DNA of 54,999 bases, from positions 1 through 54,999 of the forward strand of contig JAIETE010000299.1 in NCBI GenBank assembly GCA_019745505.1, in the 5' to 3' direction. The position numbers and the translations under genes were made by a program. Positions 1 to 8,125 of the stretch are shown here, one piece after another. This DNA comes from Candidatus Obscuribacterales bacterium. Lineage in GTDB: Bacteria > Cyanobacteriota > Vampirovibrionia > Obscuribacterales > Obscuribacteraceae. The notes below the pieces were generated by a model, which was given only the letters and a program-made list of their open reading frames with translations, ran no database searches and had not been told where the DNA came from. Positions within the stretch are counted from its first letter, which is position 1. The number at the start of each line of letters is the position of its first letter.

Positions 1-1428
1 AGCGATCCCGTCCTTATTCAAGGTGGCATGGGGGCTGGTGTGTCCAACTGGCGGCTGGCACAGGCAGTTTCGAGGCAAGGACAGCTTGGCGTTGTTTCCG
101 GAACAGCATTAGATGGCATATTTGTATGCCGCCTTCAGGAGGGTGATTGCGGCGGGCACATGCGCCGAGCTCTTGGACAAATTCCTGTACCTGGTTTAGC
201 TGATGAGATTCTGCGGCGCTACTACAGGCCAGGTGGAAAAAAGGATAGTGAACCTTATCGGCACTCCATGTTTAAACAGAATTCCGACCCGGCTTTACTG
301 AAGCTGACTGTAGCTGCGAATTTCGTCGAAGTATATTTAGCGAAGGAAGGTCATGGCGGTGTTGTGGGAATTAATTACCTGGAGAAAATCCAGCTACCGA
401 CACTGCCATCGCTTTATGGAGCGATGCTGGCAGGGGTTGACTATGTTCTGATTGGGGCTGGTGTACCCAGGACAATTCCGGGCATACTCGACAAACTTTC
501 CGGTCACCAGGATGTTTCCCTCAAGCTTAACGTTGATGGAGCTACTGCAGAGGACCATTTCGAAGTGTCTTTTGATCCGCGGTTGCTCAACACTGAGTTG
601 AATTCGACCTTGAAGCGTCCGAAATTTCTGGGCATTGTTTCTTCAGCAGCATTAGCCGCCACGCTGGCAAAGAAATCCAATGGACGGATCGATGGTTTTG
701 TCATAGAGAATCCTACTGCCGGAGGACATAATGCACCGCCAAGAGGTAACCTCCAACTCGATGAGAATGGTGAACCTATCTATGGTCAGCGCGACACAGT
801 GGATCTGGATGAGATCAAGAAGCTCGGACTGCCTTTCTGGCTCGCCGGCTCTTTCAACACTCCTGAAAAATTTCAGGAGGCAATTGCTCTAGGCGCTAAT
901 GGAATACAGGTTGGCACCTTATTTGCCTTTTGCCGCGAGTCAGGAATTGATGAGCAGCTAAAGAGGCACATTCTTGAAAAGGCGCTAAGTGGAAATTTGA
1001 AAGTCTTCACGGATCCGCTCGCTTCTCCTACAGGATTTCCATTCAAAGTAGTGGAACTGGAAGGTTCGCTTTCAGAGAAGGACGTGTATGAAAATCGTCC
1101 GCGAGTCTGCAATCTCGGCTTTTTGCGCAGCGCGTACAAGAGAGAAGACGGCAGTCTCGGCTTTCGCTGCCCGGGTGAACCAGTGGATAGGTACCTTCAG
1201 AAAGGCGGTAAAGTTGAAGATACCATCGGTCGCAAGTGCCTTTGTAATGGTCTGGTAGCAAACATCGGTTTTCCACAAGTTCAAAAGAACGGCTATGTCG
1301 AAAAGGTGCTTGTTACCGCGGGCAATGAAATACAACACATTGCTGAGTTGGTGAAGAGAGGTGAAAACTCCTACTGTGCAACTGCGGTGATTGATTTCTT
1401 GCTCGGCTATTGTTGCAATGCAATCTAA
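1..1428 (+). CDS. Nitronate monooxygenase-like flavoprotein (5' end outside window)
   Basis: The frame is open from base 1, and the codons before the first internal ATG at 28 already read DPVLIQGGMGAGVS, the usual N-terminal FMN-binding strand of the nitronate monooxygenase/2-nitropropane dioxygenase TIM-barrel family. The gene therefore starts upstream of the window, probably by only a few codons. Family members oxidise alkyl nitronates with FMN and O2; a related branch holds enoyl-reductase-like proteins of polyketide and fatty-acid pathways. Visible motifs are the glycine-rich ENPTAGGHNAPPRG stretch in mid-protein and AIALGANGIQVGTLFAF, the C-terminal phosphate-binding strand. After the barrel there is an extra tail of about 130 residues with FRCPGEP and RKCLCNGLVANIGFPQ, longer than in the classic enzymes and rich in Cys. 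The substrate is unknown. Confidence 0.85.
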   Translation, partial: SDPVLIQGGMGAGVSNWRLAQAVSRQGQLGVVSGTALDGIFVCRLQEGDCGGHMRRALGQIPVPGLADEILRRYYRPGGKKDSEPYRHSMFKQNSDPALLKLTVAANFVEVYLAKEGHGGVVGINYLEKIQLPTLPSLYGAMLAGVDYVLIGAGVPRTIPGILDKLSGHQDVSLKLNVDGATAEDHFEVSFDPRLLNTELNSTLKRPKFLGIVSSAALAATLAKKSNGRIDGFVIENPTAGGHNAPPRGNLQLDENGEPIYGQRDTVDLDEIKKLGLPFWLAGSFNTPEKFQEAIALGANGIQVGTLFAFCRESGIDEQLKRHILEKALSGNLKVFTDPLASPTGFPFKVVELEGSLSEKDVYENRPRVCNLGFLRSAYKREDGSLGFRCPGEPVDRYLQKGGKVEDTIGRKCLCNGLVANIGFPQVQKNGYVEKVLVTAGNEIQHIAELVKRGENSYCATAVIDFLLGYCCNAI

Positions 1429-1741
1429 GGCAAGATGCAATTCTTGGGATAATCATGATGCCACCGCCAGGTGGGATGCTCACGCGATGCATCCCATGCG
1501 GCTCTCTCAGCGTGCAAATTCCTGAGAATTAGAATGAGCATTTTTGAAACAACATTTGAAGATCGTTTAAGGCGTTATCTCTCGATGGACTGAAAGAAAA
1601 ACAATCATAGTGCCTGCGTAGTAGTAGTAGTAGTAGTAGTAGCACCAGAACAGCTCTGCTGAGCGAGCGGAAATGTTGGGCGGGCAAAAACGGTTCCAAT
1701 CAAATTCGCTGTAAAGACAGCCAGCCCAGTCAGTTCCAGAG
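1429..1741. other. Gene-free stretch with hairpin and GTA microsatellite
   Basis: No convincing coding frame. It holds a perfect 8-bp inverted repeat at 1472-1496 (TGGGATGC, 9-nt loop, GCATCCCA), placed where a terminator of the nitronate monooxygenase-like gene would sit but without a U-tract, and the trinucleotide repeat listed separately. Confidence 0.6.
1618..1641. repeat. (GTA)8 microsatellite
   Basis: Eight uninterrupted GTA trinucleotides in noncoding DNA. Runs of this kind can change length by slipped-strand mispairing. It lies between two genes and about 100 bp from the stop of the small leftward frame, so a length change would not alter any called protein. Confidence 0.95.
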
Positions 1742-1891
1742 TCAGCGCGCCGTGCTAATGTCTAACAGATTACACAAACCAAGAAAAGCGCCTGGAAGCA
1801 CAAGAAAGAAGAGACCGGAAATGAGATAAGCCATCACCAATCTGATAAGTTGCTGCTCTCTTTCAAGTGAGCTGATTGAGCCTGATGCCAT
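1742..1891 (-). CDS. Possible small single-span membrane protein
   Basis: A leftward frame of about 49 codons from the ATG at 1891. It consists of a short polar N-terminus with SSLEREQQ followed by one strongly hydrophobic helix, LIRLVMAYLISGLFFLVLPG, and a short tail. The composition is typical of a real one-span inner-membrane peptide. The frame stays open to a TTG at 1939, so a longer form is possible. The only Shine-Dalgarno-like element, AGGG, lies 11 nt before the ATG, which is weak. It is divergent from the large histidine kinase gene. No family is recognised, and a chance frame cannot be excluded. Confidence 0.4.
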   Translation of the reverse strand: MASGSISSLEREQQLIRLVMAYLISGLFFLVLPGAFLGLCNLLDISTAR

Positions 1892-2060
1892 AGAGTCGAA
1901 CACCCTATTAATCGCTCGTGGATATTGTCGCCGCTCCAATACCTAAACGCAGGCGCTATAACATTACTGAATACGCCGTAAGGGTGATGGTAGAGCCCGG
2001 GAATGACGAGTACATTAGTACTATATACGAGGGGAAAGCCGCGTTGACGGGACAATTGCT

Positions 2061-5000
2061 TTGCGATTCAATTTTAAATACGCTCTTGCAGGGAATCCGG
2101 ATACTGCCGAGAAATTGTTACGGCGGTTGGCAGCGGTCAACGACGTCCAGGTAAGATGCCGGTTGGCTGAAAATCACAACACTCCGCAAGATGTACTCAA
2201 AAGGCTTAGCTGTGATTCCCATCCGGACGTGAGAGCAGCACTCGCCTTCAACAAAGCGGTAAGCCAGGAAATCCTGGAGAAGCTTTGTAGCGATGAGGAT
2301 GTAAATGTTCGCATGGCACTCGCTGAAGGTACGGAGTTGCCCGAATCCGTGCTTCGAATTCTCAGCGAGGACGTAAATCCTTATGTCAGTAACTGCGCCG
2401 AAAGAACGCTCCAACTAATTGAAATGGAAGCCCGCCTGAAAGCGGACAACCTTGATCTGCATCCAAAGGAGGATGCGCGTCTAGGAACATTGCTCCGCAA
2501 GAGCGGTTGGCTGGACGAAAAACATCTCAACCGCCTGCTTAGCATGGCAGAAAACCAGAAACGACCTCTTGGACAGATAATTTTGAAGGAGACAGACCTA
2601 CCTCACGACATTTTAGTCGCAGCGCTGAAGGCTCAAGCAGCAATCCAGCGGGGTCAAATTGCTGTTGCCGATGCGATCAAAATATTGCGCCAAAAGTGTC
2701 GAGAAAAGCGTCACCACAACTGCCGGGAAAGGCGCTCTACAAAATGCGGCTCTACGATGACTGCTCCTGCTTCTGAAGCGTATGCAAGCGAAAAAGAACT
2801 CGCTCTCAGCTCCAATCCTGCAAAAACGAAGAAAGACACAGCCATTCCATCTCGTATTTTGCAAACATGCCAGTATCAAATTGCGCAAGTCCTGGCAGAC
2901 TCAGAATCTCTGACAGACGCAGCGACGGGGCTGTTGCATGCTATTTGCAAAGCGGCCAATTGGGAGGCCGGTGTTCTGTGGGAGGTAGACCGCCACTACA
3001 ACCGCTTGTATCGCCTCGACGGTTGGCAGGTTTGCGCAAGTAGCTATTGCTCCAGCAAACTGCTCTGCGAAGATAAGTCATTTGAACCGGGGCTGCCAGC
3101 TGAAGCGTGGAAGTCAGGCAAATGGATTCGCTCTTTCGGCGAATCGACAACTACCAGACACACTGCTGGCCACGCGGGTGACACAATGTTTAGTGTCGCA
3201 TTCCCGATTCATACAAAGGAACAAGTCGCAGCTGTCTTGGAATTTTTCTACAGCAAATTTAGTAATTTTGACGAAGGGTTGACAGTTCTTGAGGCGGCAG
3301 CTCATCAAATCGGACTTTTTATCGAACAAAAGGAAGCTCAAAATAGACTACGAGAGTTTCATGCGATTATTGCCGACATTGGCAGTGCACTTGTGCGCAC
3401 CGCCACCATGAAAGAGTTGCTACAGAACTGCGCGCAAGCAATCGTTACACACCTGGATGCTAGTTTCGCGAGGATTTGGACTTTAGATGAAACGAGTCAT
3501 CATTTGATTCTCCAAGCTAGTGCAGGGTTGTACACTCATGTCAATGGCGCGCATCAGCGCATTAGCGTCGGTGAATTCAAGATCGGTCTCATTGCCTCGG
3601 AGCAAAAACCTCACTTAACGAATGACGTCCAGAACGATCCGAGGGTGAGCAATAAAGAATGGGCAAAGAAGGAAGGTATAGTGGCGTTTGCAGGCTACCC
3701 TCTGATAGTAGGTGGCAAGCTGGTAGGCGTAATGGCGATGTTCGCTCAACATCCGCTTGCCCAAGATACTATCGAAGCACTCGGGTCAATTGCAGACCAT
3801 GTGGCTCTGGGAATAGAGCGCAAGCAGAATGAAGACTCCCTGCGAAAGCTAGCCAGCATGGTTGCATCTTGCAACGATGCAATTATAGGCACAGATCTTG
3901 ACGGCATAATTACGCATTGCAATGATGCAGCCGAACAGCTGTGTGGATATTCCATTCCAGAGTTTCTAGGCAAGCCGATATCCCTGCTCTTCGTTGACGA
4001 TGTCTTTAACCAACATCTGTTCGATATCGAAAAACTTAACCGAGGGGAGAATCTCAAGCACCACGAAACGACTATGGCAAGACGTGATGGCACACTTGTA
4101 GAGGTTTCGTTGACACTCTCCTCAATTATAGACTCCGCTGGGGAAATGACAGGCGTGGCAATTATTGCACGCGACATCAGCCGGAGACGGCGTGACGAAA
4201 AACTGCTGTCGGTTCAGTATAAGGCAGCACGAATTCTAGCCGAATCGACGTCCCTGAGCGATGCGGTTCCGAAACTCCTCGAGACTATATCAAGGAGCTT
4301 CCAATGGTGTTGGAGCGCCCTATGGATAGCTGATCAATTTAAAAACGAACTGCGCTGCTCATTCGTCTGGAACGACGGAAGAGAAGATCTGAATGAGCTA
4401 ACAAGCATCTCACAGCATATGGCGTTTACGGGTGGAGTCGGCACAGTCGGTCAAACTTATTCTGAATCTCATTTCTACTGGACTCCAGATTTCAGCACCA
4501 GCAACAAATATCCGCGTGCGGGCATAGCACAAAAGGCTGGCATGCATACCTCTCTAACTTTTCCTATCATTCTCGGCGACCGAGTGCTGGCAGTTTTGGA
4601 GTTCGTAAACAAACAAATTGACGAACCGGACAATCCTATGCTCGATATGATGTCGAGCTTAGGAGTACTTCTGGCGCAGTTCATAGAGCGCAAATCAGCA
4701 GAAGAAAAAGCACGCCTAGCAATGCAGGCCGAACAAAGAATTGCGCAGGCTATAATACACCTTGCTCCGGCATCTATAGCCAGGCTGGATAGGAATCTGG
4801 CAATTAAGAGCATGAATAACCAGTTTGGCGAACAGTTCGCTTCCTCCATAAAAAGTCCCGATGAAATTTTGGAAAGGTTCATTTTCCAGATTCTGCCCGA
4901 TCTTCCGAATGAGAGACTCATCTATGCGGTGGAAAAGAAAATTCCATTCTCGTTGAACAATTACGGGATGCGGTCGATTAGCGGTACGGAAGTAAAACAC

Positions 5001-5771
5001 TGGGACTTAGCTGGCTGGCCGGTAGAATCTGATGATGGCGGAATGATCATCATGGCTACTGACGTAACCGACAGAGTCAAACTTACGCAACAGCGCGACG
5101 ATTTTGTCGCAACTTTGACGCACGATCTGAAAAACCCGCTGATCGGCTCTATTCGAATACTGGATTTCCTTTTAGATGGCAAAGCTGGTGTCTTGGATGA
5201 AAACCAGCTGTCTTTACTGAAGACAATGTCTTCCTCAAATCAGCATATGCTCAATTTAATTTCTCATTTGCTGGAGATACACCGTTATGACTCTGGACGT
5301 GATCAACTTCACTATGCCTCGCTCGACATACAGACGCTTGTGGAAGAGTCGGTTCAACATTTTCTTGCTGCTAGTACAGATTCGAAAGTCGAAGTGAAAG
5401 TTTTCTTTTTCCAAGACGATAACAAAATAATGGCTGACTCATTAGCCATAAGAAGAGTGATAGAAAATTTGCTCTCGAATGCAATAAAGTTTACAGGAGA
5501 AAATGGAGAGATTATCGTTTCAGGAGAAACCCGCGGCGAAACATACGTTCTAGAGATTAGAGATAACGGTTCTGGCATATGTCCTGAGGAGAAAGCAAGA
5601 ATGTTTGAACGCTATTCGCAGGGCGAACACGGACGCAAGCATAAGCTTGGAACTGGGTTGGGGCTCTACCTTTGCCGCCAAATCATTGAGCGCCATTGCG
5701 GTGAAATCAGCTGTACTTCAGAGGTCGGAAGAGGAACAACATTTACGGTGAGTCTGCCGATGCATCCATAA
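2061..5771 (+). CDS. Large soluble multi-GAF/PAS sensor histidine kinase with LRV-like N-terminus
   Basis: A cytoplasmic histidine kinase of about 1236 residues with no membrane segment. Order: residues 1-115, three or more degenerate helical repeats of the leucine-rich-variant/HEAT type (for example SDEDVNVRMALAEG); about 135-205, a paired motif RLGTLLRKSGWL / PLGQIILKET resembling the MshEN/PilB N-terminal fold; a Cys/Arg-rich linker near 208-235; a GAF domain about 275-425; a second GAF about 430-590; PAS about 597-700; a third GAF about 713-877; a PAS-like segment about 890-1005; HisKA with phospho-acceptor His1021 in THDLKNPL; HATPase with N-box NLLSNAIKFTGENG, DNGSG and GTGLGLYLCRQ. The start is a TTG. 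No ATG exists between the upstream stop at 2016 and this codon, and the ribosome-binding site is poor, so the start is uncertain. No response regulator is adjacent. Confidence 0.9.
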   Translation: MRFNFKYALAGNPDTAEKLLRRLAAVNDVQVRCRLAENHNTPQDVLKRLSCDSHPDVRAALAFNKAVSQEILEKLCSDEDVNVRMALAEGTELPESVLRILSEDVNPYVSNCAERTLQLIEMEARLKADNLDLHPKEDARLGTLLRKSGWLDEKHLNRLLSMAENQKRPLGQIILKETDLPHDILVAALKAQAAIQRGQIAVADAIKILRQKCREKRHHNCRERRSTKCGSTMTAPASEAYASEKELALSSNPAKTKKDTAIPSRILQTCQYQIAQVLADSESLTDAATGLLHAICKAANWEAGVLWEVDRHYNRLYRLDGWQVCASSYCSSKLLCEDKSFEPGLPAEAWKSGKWIRSFGESTTTRHTAGHAGDTMFSVAFPIHTKEQVAAVLEFFYSKFSNFDEGLTVLEAAAHQIGLFIEQKEAQNRLREFHAIIADIGSALVRTATMKELLQNCAQAIVTHLDASFARIWTLDETSHHLILQASAGLYTHVNGAHQRISVGEFKIGLIASEQKPHLTNDVQNDPRVSNKEWAKKEGIVAFAGYPLIVGGKLVGVMAMFAQHPLAQDTIEALGSIADHVALGIERKQNEDSLRKLASMVASCNDAIIGTDLDGIITHCNDAAEQLCGYSIPEFLGKPISLLFVDDVFNQHLFDIEKLNRGENLKHHETTMARRDGTLVEVSLTLSSIIDSAGEMTGVAIIARDISRRRRDEKLLSVQYKAARILAESTSLSDAVPKLLETISRSFQWCWSALWIADQFKNELRCSFVWNDGREDLNELTSISQHMAFTGGVGTVGQTYSESHFYWTPDFSTSNKYPRAGIAQKAGMHTSLTFPIILGDRVLAVLEFVNKQIDEPDNPMLDMMSSLGVLLAQFIERKSAEEKARLAMQAEQRIAQAIIHLAPASIARLDRNLAIKSMNNQFGEQFASSIKSPDEILERFIFQILPDLPNERLIYAVEKKIPFSLNNYGMRSISGTEVKHWDLAGWPVESDDGGMIIMATDVTDRVKLTQQRDDFVATLTHDLKNPLIGSIRILDFLLDGKAGVLDENQLSLLKTMSSSNQHMLNLISHLLEIHRYDSGRDQLHYASLDIQTLVEESVQHFLAASTDSKVEVKVFFFQDDNKIMADSLAIRRVIENLLSNAIKFTGENGEIIVSGETRGETYVLEIRDNGSGICPEEKARMFERYSQGEHGRKHKLGTGLGLYLCRQIIERHCGEISCTSEVGRGTTFTVSLPMHP

Positions 5772-5883
5772 GTCTCAGGGTCACACATAGAGACATTTAT
5801 CAAGTTCGCAGATTGGGGTGATTATCGGAGCAGTACTGTTCCTCGATACCTATTCACTGCTCGATAGCCGGTTGCTAATATAC

Positions 5884-7014
5884 TCATTTCAACTGCTCTC
5901 TGAAGCGCATGGAACTCTGCCAAAGCAGGACAAGAGCGAATGCCGCAAGTGCAAGGACATCCGGCCAGATTGCCTCAAAACCCGCGCCTTTGAGCAAGAT
6001 AGCCCGCACACAGCTGCAGTAGTAGCGCAAGGGATCCAGAAGTGAAAGCCACTGAAAAAATGGCGGCATACTCTCCAGGGGAGAGATGGCGCCGGAAAGT
6101 TGAATGACCGGAAGATTGACGAAGAAAGAAGTCAAAAGCGTCTGTCTCTGATTTTCGCTAATGGCAGCCAGAAAGATTCCAATCGAAATGCCGACAATGA
6201 TATACAAAAGAGAAACACTGAAAAAGACTAGCAAATTACCGCGGAAGGGCACATGAAAAAGAAAGGTGCTCAGGGTCAGACTGACAGAAACATTGATCAG
6301 CAGAAGAACAGCCAGAGGAATAATCTTGGCGGTCAAAATTTGCAGAGAGCTTACCGGCGTCATCAGCAATTGCTCGAGCGTACCTGAATCTTTCTCTCTG
6401 ACTACAGCGGCGCTGGAAACAAGAGTGCTGACAAGATTCAGTACCAAAGCGATAACACCGGGAACGAAAAACCAATTGCTGACCAGACCCTGGTTGTATA
6501 CAAAGCTGACCTGCGGTGCGGCTCTCTGCACGGGTGTTTGTGAACCGGTGCGAATCAAACGATCATATGTCATCACGATCTGACTTATATACGCCATTGC
6601 AATACCGGCCGTATTGGCATCGACTCCATCCAGTAAAACTTGAATATCCGTAACTTTGCTTGATTTATAATTTCGCTCCAATTCCGGTGGTATCACCACG
6701 CCGACGTCGAGCTTTCCACCGCGCACTTTAGCTCCGAGCGCTTGCTCACTGCCTTCCGAATCAAGCACATCGAATACACCATTTTCTACCAGAGCAGAAA
6801 TGAACCCACGGCTGATAGATGATGCGGAGTGGTCGATAATCCCGACTCTCAAATGATTGACGTCGGGACTCAGTGCGTATCCATAGATGCAGAGCTGAAT
6901 AAGCGGCATCAAGAACAAGATAAAAATCAGCTGCTTATCGCGCATGATTTGACGCATTTCTTTGCGAGCCAGTGCGCCCAATCTCGTCGTCTTAACTAGT
7001 GGTCCGATCGGCAT
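5884..7014 (-). CDS. ABC-2 type transporter permease (second subunit, YbhR-like)
   Basis: Inner-membrane permease of the ABC2_membrane_3 type. It has one N-terminal helix (LIFILFLMPLIQLCIYGYAL), a periplasmic domain of about 150 residues, then five C-terminal helices including a VREKDSGTLEQLLMTPVSS cytoplasmic stretch characteristic of the family. I chose the ATG at 7014, which begins one base after the stop of the preceding permease. A longer frame to 7056 only adds residues read out of frame from the neighbour's end. It is the last gene of the HlyD-ATPase-permease-permease operon, the order seen in the E. coli ybhGFSR and yhiI-rbbA-yhhJ systems. It probably forms a heterodimeric channel with the gene before it. 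The substrate is unknown; such systems export drugs or other amphiphiles. Confidence 0.9.
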   Translation of the reverse strand: MPIGPLVKTTRLGALARKEMRQIMRDKQLIFILFLMPLIQLCIYGYALSPDVNHLRVGIIDHSASSISRGFISALVENGVFDVLDSEGSEQALGAKVRGGKLDVGVVIPPELERNYKSSKVTDIQVLLDGVDANTAGIAMAYISQIVMTYDRLIRTGSQTPVQRAAPQVSFVYNQGLVSNWFFVPGVIALVLNLVSTLVSSAAVVREKDSGTLEQLLMTPVSSLQILTAKIIPLAVLLLINVSVSLTLSTFLFHVPFRGNLLVFFSVSLLYIIVGISIGIFLAAISENQRQTLLTSFFVNLPVIQLSGAISPLESMPPFFQWLSLLDPLRYYCSCVRAILLKGAGFEAIWPDVLALAAFALVLLWQSSMRFREQLK

Positions 7015-7015
7015 A

Positions 7016-8125
7016 TCAGGCGTCCATTTGCATTTTGCGCAGAACACGGCTGGCAATTAAGTAGAAGGCAACAGCACATAGGGTGAGGTAAATGGGTATT
7101 TGAATCTGGCTGAGAGCATCGCTGCCGCGCACGAAAGCGTTTCTGGAAGCCTCGACAAAATACCTCGCAGGGACGACATAAGATATGAGAGACAGCGGCC
7201 AGGTAATGTTTCTTACCGGATAGATGAAGCCGGAGAGCAATAAAGCAGTTGTGAATCCGGCAGTCGCCACCATCTGCACAGCCGCGCTCTGAGTCGCAGC
7301 ACGAGCCCCCATCAAGAGTCCGAACAAGACGGAACTTAGAATAAACACAGACAACGACACTAGATATACTGGAACGTTGCCGACCAACCTGATACCAAAG
7401 AGAACAATGGCCAGAGTCAGCATCATTGCCGCTTGCACCATGCCGACCAGCCAGTACGCCAAGGCCTTGCCGGCAACAAGCTGAAAAGATGTAATCGAGG
7501 AAGTGAAAAGTTGCATCATAGTGCCGTACTCTCGCTCTCTAGCCATAGCAAGTGCAGCCAGCAAACAAGGAAAAATCCAGAGATTGATAGCAACAGCGCC
7601 GGGTGCGACGTAGAGGGCCTCCTTGCGTCCGGGGTTGAACCACAAGCGCACCTCCGGCTTCAACAACGCGCGATCGCTTGCTGAGCCCAGGTGATGAGAA
7701 CGGACGAAATACTGAGTAGTAGCAAGAATACTGTTCTTCACTACGCGAGCATTATTGACGTCAGTTCCATCAACCAAAACCTGCACGTCAGCAGAGATAT
7801 TCTGTCTAATTTTGCGAGAAAATTCAGGAGGTATGACGACTGTCGCTTTAGCATGACCCAGATCGAGCTGCTTCATGGCATCGCCGGCAGTCCAGCGCAC
7901 CAGCTTCAACTGGCCGTTGTTGAACAGCGCATCGAGGTAATCACGACTAAGGGCGCTGTTGTCGAAATTCTGAACTGCGATAGGAATATCTTTTGCTTCC
8001 AACCGCGTTGCGTAGCCATAAAGCAGCAGTGCCACAAGCGGCAGGAAAAATGCCAGCGCCAGTGTCAATCGATCGCGCCTGAACTGCGCGATCTCTTTCA
8101 TACATTGAGCCCAAATCCTTTTCAT
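7016..8125 (-). CDS. ABC-2 type transporter permease (first subunit, YbhS-like)
   Basis: A 369-residue inner-membrane permease starting MKRIWAQCMKEIAQFRRDRL, with an N-terminal helix (LALAFFLPLVALLLYGYAT), a periplasmic domain and a C-terminal bundle of about five helices. The AREREYGTMMQLFTSS segment before the bundle is the family's coupling region. Its ATG overlaps the stop codon of the ATPase gene as ATGA (8122-8125), indicating translational coupling. It is paralogous to the next permease, with which it should pair in the membrane. Function inferred from family and operon: the transmembrane half of a tripartite efflux pump. Confidence 0.9.
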   Translation of the reverse strand: MKRIWAQCMKEIAQFRRDRLTLALAFFLPLVALLLYGYATRLEAKDIPIAVQNFDNSALSRDYLDALFNNGQLKLVRWTAGDAMKQLDLGHAKATVVIPPEFSRKIRQNISADVQVLVDGTDVNNARVVKNSILATTQYFVRSHHLGSASDRALLKPEVRLWFNPGRKEALYVAPGAVAINLWIFPCLLAALAMAREREYGTMMQLFTSSITSFQLVAGKALAYWLVGMVQAAMMLTLAIVLFGIRLVGNVPVYLVSLSVFILSSVLFGLLMGARAATQSAAVQMVATAGFTTALLLSGFIYPVRNITWPLSLISYVVPARYFVEASRNAFVRGSDALSQIQIPIYLTLCAVAFYLIASRVLRKMQMDA

